Positions 44,803 through 53,344 of a stretch of 64,000 nucleotides of DNA are shown here, piece after piece. How positions within the stretch are numbered: position 1 is the first letter of the stretch; every line of letters starts with the position of its first letter. This DNA comes from Arminella tubonensis (lineage in GTDB: Bacteria; Pseudomonadota; Alphaproteobacteria; Rhizobiales; Rhizobiaceae). The DNA is taken from positions 1 through 64,000 of the forward strand of contig NZ_PCDP01000032.1 of NCBI RefSeq assembly GCF_003240585.1, in the 5' to 3' direction. The notes beneath the pieces are model-generated. The model saw only the letters and a list, made by a program, of their open reading frames with translations, was not told where the DNA came from and did no database searches. Both the position numbers and the translations under genes were made by a program.

Positions 44803-45096
44803 AACCCGGATTCTCACGTTATTTCAATGGCTTATCGGACTTGCCTTGAATTTCCCGTTACTTTCCCATCGTGAGCGACCGTGGATGCCACCTTTGTGCC
44901 CTGGCTTTGGGCCTCAGTCAACGGGAGGAGTTTAGCGGCAATTATTTCCGCTTGTGGACTTAAGTGGGCCTTCGCCTGCTGGTCAGCTCCACAGCTTTCG
45001 GTTGAATTCGGAAGCAGGGCGACGGGAGCTGAATGAGCGCGATGGGCCACAAACGGTCGTCTCAAATGGTGGTTGTCGATGACCAAAATGGGGCCG
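44803..45096 (+). repeat. 294-bp dispersed direct repeat, copy 2
   Basis: It matches 7445-7738 in the same orientation and at exactly equal length with scattered substitutions. Here it is followed by CCGACGGCAGACTGTCCGC and GAAAGCGGACATCGAAGTAT, modules also present at about 14050-14102. Confidence 0.85.
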
Positions 45097-45315
45097 ACGG
45101 CAGACTGTCCGCTCCTTGGGCGCCCAACACGAAAGCGGACATCGAAGTATCTGACGACGAGGTCCGGGATTGGTCCTAATCGGTCATTCCCGAACCCCAT
45201 GAGACAGGCCAGGAAGCCGTCACCTGCTGTGACATATCAGCGTTGCATAACAAGTAGTATTCGTTTGCCTAAGAGGAGGTCATAAGGCGCGTAGCTGAGG
45301 CACAGGAGGGTCTTT

Positions 45316-45546
45316 ATGATGGATTGGGTCCCTATATTCTTTGTTACGTTTAAGGTTCTCGCGTTAGGCACGGCCATGTTCTTCGCAATCAAGTGGCATT
45401 ACGATCAAGGGGAGAAGGGGGAGAGGCGAGCGGTGCTACGCACGGGCGGCAAGATGGCCGCAGTCTTCGTTCTAGCGCTACTAGGCGTGGGGCTCGTCAC
45501 CTTCATCCTTGGCAGGATGCTCGGTTTGGACCTAAGCTTCCCATGA
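45316..45546 (+). CDS. Small two-helix membrane protein
   Basis: This 76-residue protein has two membrane helices (VPIFFVTFKVLALGTAMFFA and MAAVFVLALLGVGLVTFILG) separated by a charged loop (KWHYDQGEKGERRAVLRTGG). AGGAGG lies seven bases before the ATG. The second codon is also ATG and could be the start. Not recognised as a named family. Confidence 0.7.
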   Translation: MMDWVPIFFVTFKVLALGTAMFFAIKWHYDQGEKGERRAVLRTGGKMAAVFVLALLGVGLVTFILGRMLGLDLSFP

Positions 45547-46014
45547 TGGCATCAATAATGTACATAGCCCGCACGGGCTCCTGGGAGGAATGAGTAAAGC
45601 GATCGGCATGGAGGGTAGCTGTCCAGCCGCGTCTGCCCTTCCAATGTTCTGGATATCTCGCAGTTTGGAAGGGTCCCGATTTTGGCGCACCGAAACTGCA
45701 ATCTTCCAACCGCAGATGGCGGTTGCAGTCTGCTTCCTAAAGCTTCGCTCGCCGTCGTCGCGACCCAGAACGCCGAAGCTATCTCTTCGCCGCTGCGTAG
45801 ACGATGCCTCGACGACCTCGCCATCGACCGTGATCTGAGCGATCACACGCTGGTATCCATCGCCCTCGAATTCGTCGAGCCGGTGCCAATGTTCCGGGAG
45901 ATCGGGAGACCGAACCGATCGTGGGAGGGTTCCCGCAGCGGCTTTAGCTACAGCGTCGGTTCACTTGAGGCAATTGTCCTTCGGCCACCTTGTTGTTTAC
46001 AAGAGGAATAATTC
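45547..46014. other. Intergenic region upstream of Zn-alcohol dehydrogenase
   Basis: No clear gene. A minus-strand frame (45532-45846) starts MIAQITVDGEVVEASSTQRR and could be an eroded short protein, but no family is recognised. Confidence 0.35.
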
Positions 46015-47031
46015 ATGCTTGCAACAATCATGCATGCTCCCCGCGACGTTCGGTGCGAGGAAATAGCCGAACCGAGGATCGAGAAACCGACCGACGCGAT
46101 CATCAGGCTCTCTGCATCGTGCGTCTGTGGGTCGGACCTATGGCCATACCGCGGCGCGAACGAAATCAACGAACCGAAGGCCATGGGCCACGAATATTGT
46201 GGCGTTGTGGTGGAGGTCGGCAGTGCCGTAACGTCCGTGAAACCGGGGCAGTTTGTCGTCGGCTCGTTCTGCCTCTCCGACAACACGTGCCCACACTGCA
46301 AGTTCGGCTTCCACTCGTCTTGCGTGCAGCGCGAAATCATGTCGGGCGCCCAGGCTCCATTCGCCCGTGTACCGCTCGCGGACGGCAGCCTGGTCGCGAC
46401 CGCCGAGCTGCCCTCTGACGACCTCATCCCGAGCCTGCTCGCGGTCTCCGACGTGTTGGGGACCGGCTGGTTCGCGGCAGACGCCGCCGGAGTGCAGGAA
46501 GGATCGACGGCCGTCGTCGTTGGCGATGGCGCTGTCGGCCTGATGGGCGTGCTGGCGGCAAAGCGGATGGGCGCGGCCCGCATCATCGCGATGAGCCGGC
46601 ACAAGACACGGCAGGACCTGGCGCTGGAATTCGGGGCAACGGATATCATCTCCGAACGCGGCGATGACGGCGTGGCGCGCGTCAAGCAACTGACCAACGG
46701 TGTCGGCGCCGAGTCCGTCCTAGAATGCGTGGGCACGCAGGAATCCATGAGCCAAGCGATGAACTGTGCCCGACCGGGTGGCAAGATTGGCTTCGTCGGC
46801 GTTCCGCACGGCGTAACCTTCGATGGCCAGTACCTGTTTCGCCAACAGAAGAGCTTGCTTGGCGGCGCCGCACCTGTCCGGCGCTACCTGCCCTATCTGA
46901 TGGATCTCGTGCTGAACCGCGAGATTAGTCCCGGCAAGGTGTTCGACCTCGAAGTCCCACTCACCGACGTAGCCGAAGGTTACCGGGCGATGGACGAACG
47001 CCGGGCGATCAAGACGCTTCTACGCCTCTAA
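46015..47031 (+). CDS. Zinc-dependent alcohol dehydrogenase family protein
   Basis: This 338-residue MDR-family protein has the catalytic-zinc region SASCVCGSDLWPYRGANEIN, GHEYCGVVVEVGSAVTSVKP, a cysteine-bearing loop SDNTCPHCKFGFHSSC (three Cys, so the four-Cys structural site may be incomplete) and the Rossmann motif VVVGDGAVGLMGVLAAKRMG. ELGATDIIS-like LEFGATDIISERG and the C-terminal VFDLEVPLTDVAEGYRAMDE fit threonine- or alcohol-dehydrogenase-like members. An AGAGGAAT site precedes the ATG. It appears monocistronic, near small stress-type proteins. Substrate unknown. Confidence 0.88.
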   Translation: MLATIMHAPRDVRCEEIAEPRIEKPTDAIIRLSASCVCGSDLWPYRGANEINEPKAMGHEYCGVVVEVGSAVTSVKPGQFVVGSFCLSDNTCPHCKFGFHSSCVQREIMSGAQAPFARVPLADGSLVATAELPSDDLIPSLLAVSDVLGTGWFAADAAGVQEGSTAVVVGDGAVGLMGVLAAKRMGAARIIAMSRHKTRQDLALEFGATDIISERGDDGVARVKQLTNGVGAESVLECVGTQESMSQAMNCARPGGKIGFVGVPHGVTFDGQYLFRQQKSLLGGAAPVRRYLPYLMDLVLNREISPGKVFDLEVPLTDVAEGYRAMDERRAIKTLLRL

Positions 47032-47119
47032 TAAACCGACGTTGGCCCGGCCTGGCGAATTTGGAGACGAAATCCTGTGGTGGACGGGGCGGCTTACGGC
47101 CAATCCGAAGTGGCCGCGG

Positions 47120-47145
47120 AAAAAAACCCCGACAGTGATGCCGGG
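47120..47145 (-). terminator. Rho-independent terminator of the PRC-barrel gene
   Basis: On the minus strand CCCGGC pairs with GTCGGG (one G-U) around a six-base loop, followed by seven T. It starts about 30 bases after the PRC-barrel stop. Confidence 0.65.
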
Positions 47146-47173
47146 CTTCGTCGTTAGCTGTTCAAATCCTGTG

Positions 47174-47470
47174 CTAATCGCGATGCTCCGGCATGTCGTT
47201 GAGGCTATCCTTCGACCATGTCGTGACAGCATGCACTTCGCCGTCTTCGTCACGCATCCAGTCGAGATCGCTGAGGTTCACGGCCACCGGCTTTGCTCCG
47301 ATCCCGAGGAAGCCACCGACATCTATGACTGCTTTCCCGCCGGGCCCTGTGCCATGAAGATGGTCGAGCTTGCCGACCTTCTCGTCGTCGACGCCATATA
47401 TTGTAGCGCCTTCCAGAATTTCTGGTGTCAGCTCAGCAGTGGCCAAGCGCACATGGTTTGTATGGTCCAT
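47174..47470 (-). CDS. PRC-barrel domain protein
   Basis: This 98-residue protein reads LTPEILEGATIYGVDDEKVG, KLDHLHGTGPGGKAVIDVGG and FLGIGAKPVAVNLSDLDWMR, a single PRC barrel as found in photosynthetic reaction-centre H subunits and stress-linked rhizobial proteins. AGGAGG lies seven bases upstream of the ATG at 47470. A good terminator follows. Its role is unknown; single-PRC proteins are usually cytosolic or membrane-associated. Confidence 0.85.
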   Translation of the reverse strand: MDHTNHVRLATAELTPEILEGATIYGVDDEKVGKLDHLHGTGPGGKAVIDVGGFLGIGAKPVAVNLSDLDWMRDEDGEVHAVTTWSKDSLNDMPEHRD

Positions 47471-47856
47471 TGTCAAATCCTCCTGTTGACTGACCACACA
47501 AACCCCCAGCTTCTCCGGTTTGTTCCACTTTGGAAGCCTAGTCGTTGGCCGTGGCTCTCGACACCAGCCGCTCACTCGGCGGATGTGCACGAACACCCGA
47601 ATAGGCCGGCCATACGGGCGGTGGCGTCCGTCCGGCGCTCGCCTCAGGCGTCCAAGGCAATGTCAAAAAAAGGAGGGCTCTTTGCGCTCCTTCGGGCAGC
47701 TCGTGTACAGACGTTCGGCAGGTATCACGACTACGATAACGCTGACAGACCACTAGCTGCGAGGACGGGCTAGTCCTAAAGATTGTCGACACCAGCACGC
47801 CCGAACCTTGTCTTGGAGATGCAGCACGGTACCTTTCCCGCGAAGAGGAGGACCAC
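47471..47856. other. Intergenic region upstream of PRC-barrel gene
   Basis: It holds the promoter of the PRC-barrel gene and, at 47666-47694, a minus-strand hairpin AAGGAG...CTCCTT followed by T's whose transcript is unknown. No gene was recognised. Confidence 0.35.
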
Positions 47857-48027
47857 ATGCAAAAAGACAGCTTCGACGTCATCGCCATTGAACTAAACCG
47901 TCTCGCGGATGAGATTGCTACGATCAATGCCCAGCCGTTTGACCGCGCGGCCGAACCCCACCTAACTGGCGACGAAGACGCCGACAGTTTGCTGGAGGCG
48001 GCTCTGGCATGGTCTCCTCCGCAGTGA
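47857..48027 (+). CDS. Small acidic hypothetical protein, 56 residues
   Basis: The ATG at 47857 follows AGAGGAGGACC and encodes MQKDSFDVIAIELNRLADEI, then ATINAQPFDRAAEPHLTGDE and LLEAALAWSPPQ. It is acidic and mostly helical. The strong ribosome binding site supports translation. No family is recognised. Confidence 0.55.
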   Translation: MQKDSFDVIAIELNRLADEIATINAQPFDRAAEPHLTGDEDADSLLEAALAWSPPQ

Positions 48028-48174
48028 AACGATCATATTAAACGTGGCAGCGAGTTTTCCGCAGTCGTTCAAAAACGAAACGCATTCGGTGCCAGTAGCG
48101 CTAGTGCTCGTAGCCGTCGCGGCTGCGGAACTCCTTGGCCCGCTCAGAGTTCTCGCTCGAAGGAGGACTTACTC

Positions 48175-48405
48175 ATGTCGAACAACGCAATCCCAGAATC
48201 CGCCAAGCTCCCGCCGAAATCTCTGAACGAGGACACGCAGGACGACGAGCTCCCGGACACCAACGCCGACGAGCAGCGGGCTCCGCCTGTGAACATGGGA
48301 AACAGCCGCGAGGCTGGTGACGCCGTCACGCAGGCCGATTCCAAGACCGGTCGCGCCGGCCCCAGGGGCCGCATCCCCGCCCCGCAGTTCTCGAACCGGG
48401 AGTGA
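48175..48405 (+). CDS. Small disordered hypothetical protein, 76 residues
   Basis: GAAGGAGGACTTACTC precedes the ATG. The product (SNNAIPESAKLPPKSLNEDT, QDDELPDTNADEQRAPPVNM, SKTGRAGPRGRIPAPQFSNR) is rich in Asp, Glu, Pro and Asn and looks fully disordered. The following gene starts after four bases and shares the P-AP-x-F/H-ending style, suggesting an operon of related disordered proteins. Confidence 0.6.
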   Translation: MSNNAIPESAKLPPKSLNEDTQDDELPDTNADEQRAPPVNMGNSREAGDAVTQADSKTGRAGPRGRIPAPQFSNRE

Positions 48406-48409
48406 AGCT

Positions 48410-48544
48410 ATGGATGAGCGCAAGAACTATCTGAATTCCGACAAGCTTCAAGCCGACGACGAGCTATCGCCAATGCCTTCGCAGGACGGTGCCGTCCCCG
48501 CCCCGCACATGTCGGAATCGCTGAATAATCCTGCCGTGAGTTAA
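48410..48544 (+). CDS. Small disordered hypothetical protein, 44 residues
   Basis: This frame begins four bases after the previous stop and encodes MDERKNYLNSDKLQADDELS, PMPSQDGAVPAPHMSESLNN and PAVS. Acidic and disordered like its neighbour, it is probably co-translated. No family is recognised. Confidence 0.5.
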   Translation: MDERKNYLNSDKLQADDELSPMPSQDGAVPAPHMSESLNNPAVS

Positions 48545-48552
48545 CCTATCTG

Positions 48553-48744
48553 CTACGCCTGTTTGGCACCTGAAGGATTCGAGCATTCGCCGCAGGCGAT
48601 AGTGTATGGCACGACAACGCGATCGCTGACGCTGAGCTTGGAATTGCCATGGCCGACTTTTACGACCTCGCCCATCGTCTCGTGACCCATGACGTCGCCT
48701 GCGTGCATACCCGGAACGAAGCTGCCGTAGAAACGATGAAACAT
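48553..48744 (-). pseudogene. Zinc alcohol/formaldehyde dehydrogenase fragment
   Basis: The minus strand reads HRFYGSFVPGMHAGDVMGHE, TMGEVVKVGHGNSKLSVSDR and VVVPYTIACGECSNP, matching the catalytic-zinc GHE region and the start of the structural-zinc loop of glutathione-independent formaldehyde dehydrogenase-type proteins. It lacks the N-terminal Cys region and everything after CGEC. A fragment of about 60 codons from a gene of roughly 390. Confidence 0.7.
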
Positions 48745-48763
48745 AGGAAAGCACCCTCGGCGT

Positions 48764-48850
48764 AATGAGCGCTACAAATGCATTCGCCCAGGACGCCACG
48801 AAGACGCCGCACGTCCCGCTCGAAAGACCATCGGCCAGGAACCCGCATTA
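48764..48850 (+). pseudogene. Fragment of the secreted unknown-protein family (third copy)
   Basis: The frame reads ATNAFAQDATKTPHVPLE, matching the signal-peptide end and first mature residues of the proteins at 37129 and 30092 (FAQDAPKKPHVPLEK, PHVPLEKTIGAVTP). A one-base shift continues KTIGQEPALIN, again matching. The rest is absent. Confidence 0.62.
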
Positions 48851-49023
48851 ATTAACCTCGGTCTGGTGCCAGTCGTCGGCCATAGGCGCTCCAGCGCTCA
48901 GGGCATGTCGATCCACGACATTCAGACACGATAGATAGCAAAGCGATCCCGAGGAAACACAGGTTGCATTTTCCAACTCTCCGGAGAGGTACTCCCGGCA
49001 CGGAGGCACCGGGAGCAGTATTG

Positions 49024-49794
49024 TCAGTCCGTGAGCGCGGCCTTTTCAATGACAGCAGCGACTAAATTCGCGTGGACGACGAGGGAGGCATGGCTGCCAG
49101 CCACCTCTGTGGTCTTGGCCTTAATCCTGGCTGCGAACATTTTCTGGGTCTCGGGCGCGATTACCTTGTCCTTCGTGCTGATCACATAGAACGTCGGTTT
49201 GTCGTGCCAAGCCGCCCTATCTACGGGAGCCTCGTAGGCTGTGTGGTTTAGTGGAAGCTGCTGGTTTGCCAGGGATTGGGCGATCGTCAGAGGAAGGTCC
49301 GCCGCGACCGCCGAAGGAAACACCTTGGGATCGATATAGAGGTTGCCCTTCTCGTCGGGATGAATGGCCTTGGTGCCCTCGGTCGCCGGGCCGCTCTTGG
49401 CTAGGGTCGCCAGTGACTCTCCAACGTCAGGCGCGAAGGCTGAGACGTAGACAAGTGCGGAGACCTTGGGATCGTCACCGGCTTGCGTGATGACTACGCC
49501 GCCCCAGGAGTGGCCAACGAGGACGGTCTTGCCATCCAGCTTCGCCAGTGCCTGCTTGGTGGCATCGACATCCGCGGCGAGGGACGTGAGCGGATTTTCG
49601 ACCAGCGTTACGTTATAGCCCTTCTTCGTGAGGATGCCGGCAACGGGCTTCCAGCTTGTCTGGTCGACGAATGCGCCATGTACGAGCACGATGTTGTGTG
49701 CCGCCCCCTTCGGTAGACGAGCCGATTGGGCGGGTGCGGCAAACGCTGCCCCGGCGACGAGGATGGTGGCGGCTGAGAGTAGTATATTTCGCAT
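49024..49794 (-). CDS. Exported alpha/beta hydrolase
   Basis: This 256-residue protein has a signal peptide (MRNILLSAATILVAGAAFAA-PA) and an alpha/beta hydrolase fold: NIVLVHGAFVDQTSWKPVAG, nucleophile elbow VLVGHSWGGVVITQAGDDPK, acid region VISTKDKVIAPETQ and the catalytic His in GSHASLVVH. It resembles the EstC-like or salicylate-esterase-like group. The start follows CAGGAG. The divergent AraC-type regulator at 50008 may control it, with about 210 bases between the starts. Substrate unknown; an ester of a small alcohol is likely. Confidence 0.88.
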   Translation of the reverse strand: MRNILLSAATILVAGAAFAAPAQSARLPKGAAHNIVLVHGAFVDQTSWKPVAGILTKKGYNVTLVENPLTSLAADVDATKQALAKLDGKTVLVGHSWGGVVITQAGDDPKVSALVYVSAFAPDVGESLATLAKSGPATEGTKAIHPDEKGNLYIDPKVFPSAVAADLPLTIAQSLANQQLPLNHTAYEAPVDRAAWHDKPTFYVISTKDKVIAPETQKMFAARIKAKTTEVAGSHASLVVHANLVAAVIEKAALTD

Positions 49795-50007
49795 TGATTG
49801 CTCCTGTTGGGATGCCGACAACTCCGACCCAAGGAAAGGGCAGGCGCTTGGGTAAAGTCGCGCTTCGTGTTGCGGCAGCTTGCCAAATTGCTTGCTGCGT
49901 GACCTGTTGGCTCACCTTGACACGAAATAGTACGAAGGGTTCTCGGACGTTAGGCCCCAATCGTCCGGATATTGTGTCTGACCGTCCGGCGGACTAACAT
50001 CAAGTGC

Positions 50008-50973
50008 ATGGACATCATCGCCGAAGTGCTCGATCGCGTTCGCCTTAGCGGAAACCTGCTCTTTCACTTCGAGCTGGGTCATCCCTGGAACCTGGCCTTG
50101 CCGGCGCGCCCCTACGCCCTGTTCCACTATCTCAGTCGTGGAACAGCCACCCTCGCGCTCGAAAATGGGCTGGAGCTGTGCATGACGGAGGGCGATCTCG
50201 TCGTCGTTACACGCGGCGAGCCCCATTTGATTTACTCGGATAGCCGGACCAAGCCGTTCCCGATTATGGATCTCGATCGACCCACCCATCTTGGCGTCGT
50301 GCATCACGGAGGCAGCGCGCAGCCGCTCTCCACCATGATCTGTGGCAATTTCATTCTGTCGTGGCCCTCGCGCGGTAGCGTGATGGAGTTACTCCCACCT
50401 GTACTTCTCCTGAAGCCGACGTTGGACGGTGAATGGCTCGAGGCGATTCTGCGGCGCATGGTAAGAGAGTCGGCGCTTCAACGTCCCGGCCAACGCGTCG
50501 CGCTCGCGCGAATGACAGAGATGCTCTTCGTCGAGGTGTTGCGAAGCTGGATCAAATCTCTCGGGCCAGGAGAAGGCGGATGGCTGGGGGCGATGGCGGA
50601 CCCGTATATTGGCCGAGCGCTTGAGTTGATCCACGAACGACCGGATCGCCCTTGGACCCTTCGCGACCTCGCACACCGTGTAGGGCTCGGCCGCTCGGTG
50701 TTTTCGGCTCGCTTTACCAAGCTCGTCGGTCAGTCCATGCAGCGCTATCTGATCGCACGCCGGATGTCGGAGGCTGCGTTTCTACTAGAATCAAGCGATG
50801 AGGGTATTGCACGGATTGCAAGCCGCGTGGGCTACGAAACCGCCGCGGCGTTTTCGAAGTTGTTCCATCGGCACCACGGCCTATCGCCCGGCCGTTATCG
50901 GGCAGCTCGGCGCACTGACGGCGGCCCAAGGCCAAGGGAATTTCTCGAAGCAAAAGTCGCTGATTGGTCTTGA
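50008..50973 (+). CDS. AraC-family transcriptional regulator with cupin sensor domain
   Basis: The 321-residue protein has an N-terminal cupin-type sensor (FHYLSRGTATLALENGLELC, GDLVVVTRGEPHLIYSD) and a C-terminal AraC domain with two helix-turn-helix motifs (WTLRDLAHRVGLGRSVFSAR, IARIASRVGYETAAAFSKLF, then HRHHGLSPGRYR). It matches the subgroup in which the cupin precedes two HTHs and regulates neighbouring oxidoreductases or hydrolases. Start 50008 gives MDIIAEVLDRVRLSG; the ATG at 49972 would add 12 residues. Divergent from the exported hydrolase, which is the likely target. Confidence 0.88.
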   Translation: MDIIAEVLDRVRLSGNLLFHFELGHPWNLALPARPYALFHYLSRGTATLALENGLELCMTEGDLVVVTRGEPHLIYSDSRTKPFPIMDLDRPTHLGVVHHGGSAQPLSTMICGNFILSWPSRGSVMELLPPVLLLKPTLDGEWLEAILRRMVRESALQRPGQRVALARMTEMLFVEVLRSWIKSLGPGEGGWLGAMADPYIGRALELIHERPDRPWTLRDLAHRVGLGRSVFSARFTKLVGQSMQRYLIARRMSEAAFLLESSDEGIARIASRVGYETAAAFSKLFHRHHGLSPGRYRAARRTDGGPRPREFLEAKVADWS

Positions 50974-51124
50974 GGTGTCGGTTCACAGCTACGCCTAAAA
51001 AACCAACCGTTGTTGCACTTGGCCTGATCGTCACCTTGCAAGGTCATGCCGTGGTGATCGCTACGGCCGTATAAGAACCTGAGCTTCCATCTCGACGGGA
51101 CGATTAAAGGGCAGTCCCACGGGA

Positions 51125-52312
51125 TCACGTTACGTTCAGCACGCCGCCATTATTCTCATAATCGAATATTTTTTGTATAACGAGAGCGGCCGCCCCCCGA
51201 GCCCAGGAATTGTCCTTCCAGTCAGGAAGAAGATAAGGCGGTGCCCGGAACGTCCTTAGTGCAAGGGCGTGTCTGAGGGGTTGCAGTAGCGGTTCACCCA
51301 GAGAGACCGCCTCGCCGCCGACCACGATGACTCCCGGATCCGTAATGTTGACCAGATCGGCTAGCGCCGTGCCGATACAGCGACCGGCCTCTTCGACGAT
51401 TGCGACTACAACCGGATCTCGGGAGGCAAGGGAAGCGCGAAATTGCTGCGATCCCGCTTCGTGATTGACGCCGATCTGCTCAGTCCAGCGTTTCACCATC
51501 GAGGCTTCAGAATGATATGCCATGAGGCAGCCTTGTTTCCCGCATTCGCAGGGCCGGCCGTTCGGCTCGACAATCGTGTGTCCCAGTCTGCCGGCTGCGC
51601 CGTTGGCGCCGCGATAGAGCTTTCCCTCGATTACATGGGCGCAGGCGATGCCGACACCGACTGCGAGCACTGCCATGTTTTGATGGTGGCGCCCTAGTCC
51701 AAACAACTGCTGGGCGATCGCGTAGGCATTCGTGTCGTCTTCGAGCCACACGGGCACTCTGACCTGGTTCGCTATCAATTGTGCAAGCGGAACGTTATCC
51801 CAACCAAAGCGGTGGCTTCTGATACAGACGGTCTGGTCATGACTGATAACCGCCGGCATCGATATTCCAATCCCCGCCAGCCCCGAATGCGGTCGCCCAG
51901 CCAATTTGATCAACTTGGGTAAGGTCTCAACCAACACAGCCACGACGGTCTCGGGCACACGACGGGGCAGAGTGACACGCATCGCCGCGATAATGTTCGT
52001 CTCAAGATCCGTGGCAACGCATTCGACGGCGTCCGCCATTAGTCTGAAGCCGAGTGCTATTGTTTGATCGTAGTCGATCTGCACGGGAACTGGTCGCCGA
52101 CCGGTCTTGCCAGAAACGGCACTCCCATCTTTAACAACTTTTTCCTCGATCAGGTCGCTTACGACAAAGCTTACAGCAGCCGGACTTAGACCGGTCGCGA
52201 TTGCCAGCTCGGCCCGGCTCATTGGACCATGCTGCCGAAGGAGGTTCAAGATCAGGCAACGGTTCATCGCCCTTGCGGTCGCTTGATACCCCTTTGGCTT
52301 CACCGTCCCCAT
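51125..52312 (-). CDS. ROK-family transcriptional regulator (NagC/XylR-type)
   Basis: This 395-residue protein has an N-terminal winged HTH (MSRAELAIATGLSPAAVSFV) and a ROK sugar-kinase-like domain with the zinc motif CECGKQGCLMAYHSE, GVGIACAHVIEGKLYRGANG and DDTNAYAIAQQLFGLG. Such proteins sense sugars or derivatives and repress catabolic operons. No sugar genes are directly adjacent on this strand, but the ABC importer operon begins 370 bases upstream in the other direction of transcription flow. Target and ligand are not known. The start follows AAGGTGAGCG. Confidence 0.88.
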   Translation of the reverse strand: MGTVKPKGYQATARAMNRCLILNLLRQHGPMSRAELAIATGLSPAAVSFVVSDLIEEKVVKDGSAVSGKTGRRPVPVQIDYDQTIALGFRLMADAVECVATDLETNIIAAMRVTLPRRVPETVVAVLVETLPKLIKLAGRPHSGLAGIGISMPAVISHDQTVCIRSHRFGWDNVPLAQLIANQVRVPVWLEDDTNAYAIAQQLFGLGRHHQNMAVLAVGVGIACAHVIEGKLYRGANGAAGRLGHTIVEPNGRPCECGKQGCLMAYHSEASMVKRWTEQIGVNHEAGSQQFRASLASRDPVVVAIVEEAGRCIGTALADLVNITDPGVIVVGGEAVSLGEPLLQPLRHALALRTFRAPPYLLPDWKDNSWARGAAALVIQKIFDYENNGGVLNVT

Positions 52313-52680
52313 CGCTCACCTTAGTGTCATCAGCAAGTGTGGGCCATTGCTCGAAGCGATAGCAGCTAGTCGTCCGACGTTTGAGAGTCGGTACAGATGT
52401 CCGCCAAGCCGATCGAGGTCGAAGCCGATGTAGTAGAGCGATCAAAAAGGCTCTCTAGCTAGACTCCCGGTTGGTTAATCTCGCTAACGGATGTAGGCGC
52501 CAAGCTTGTCGAAGTCGGCCTCAGCTACAATCGTCTTTTGGCACTTTGCCTTCGTGTCATTCTTTACAACCGCCGCTGCTGAATTGCGCCGGGTATGGAG
52601 AAAATAGACTTTGGAGTGTGCAGGGAGAGCCGACGCGTCGCCATCGAGACGAACTCCTTGGCGACGTGAACTTCGATAGG
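52313..52680. other. Intergenic region between ROK regulator and DJ-1 gene
   Basis: No gene was recognised. It separates the ROK promoter from the 3' end of the importer operon. No clear terminator was found after the DJ-1/PfpI stop. Confidence 0.35.
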
Positions 52681-53274
52681 TTAGTTGTGGTGAATTTCGG
52701 TTCCCAAAACTTTAAGGCATTCGCGAATGAACGCCGCGAGCGCCGTCCATCCCTTCGCCGAAACCATTGTGCCGTCGACATAGGCATCAGTTGGCGACAG
52801 ATCGATGTAGGTGCCGCCGGCAAGTATCACTTCCGGCTCGCAAGCGCCGAGTGCAGCAACTTTCTTGCCCCGTATCACGCCTTCGACGGCTATCAGGATC
52901 TGAACGCCGTGACAAATCGTGAAGATCGGCTTCTCAGTTTCATGGAAATGGCGAACGAGAGCCTGGATCCGCTTGTCGGTTCGGATGTATTCCGGGCCAC
53001 GGCCACCCGCACAATAGACGGCGTCGTATTGTCCCGGATTGGCGACCGCTTCGGAGAATGTCTTGTTGATGGTGAAGTAGTGCCCCATTTTCTCCGTGTA
53101 GGTCTGGTCGCCTTCGAAGTCGTGCAGCGACGTCTTGATCAGATCGCCCGCGTTCTTGTCGGGGCAGACGACGTGAACAGTGTGGCCGACGGCCTCCATA
53201 GCCTGCTGGTAAACGAATATCTCATATTCCTCGGTGAACTCGCCGGTCAGCATCAATATTTTCTTGGCTGGCAT
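52681..53274 (-). CDS. DJ-1/PfpI family protein
   Basis: This 197-residue protein has the DJ-1/PfpI fold: KKILMLTGEFTEEYEIFVYQ, AVYCAGGRGPEYIRTDKRIQ and the nucleophile elbow PIFTICHGVQILIAVEGVI with the reactive Cys in ICHG. The Glu before the elbow region (TGEFTEEYEI) fits. Family members are glyoxalase III, deglycase-like or hydratase/amidase enzymes. It is the last gene of the importer operon, 70 bases after the binding-protein gene, and probably acts on the imported compound or an aldehyde derived from it. The exact activity is inference. Confidence 0.85.
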   Translation of the reverse strand: MPAKKILMLTGEFTEEYEIFVYQQAMEAVGHTVHVVCPDKNAGDLIKTSLHDFEGDQTYTEKMGHYFTINKTFSEAVANPGQYDAVYCAGGRGPEYIRTDKRIQALVRHFHETEKPIFTICHGVQILIAVEGVIRGKKVAALGACEPEVILAGGTYIDLSPTDAYVDGTMVSAKGWTALAAFIRECLKVLGTEIHHN

Positions 53275-53344
53275 TGTCGTTTCCTCTTGTCGTGAAGGCG
53301 TGGGACACAGGGCTAACGCGTCTGCGCGCCCTGTGTTTGCGTGG

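Noticed and set aside
47090..47175. Possible tRNA because of GTTCAAATCCTG at about 47160
   Set aside because: No matching acceptor stem, D-arm or anticodon arm can be formed with the upstream sequence.
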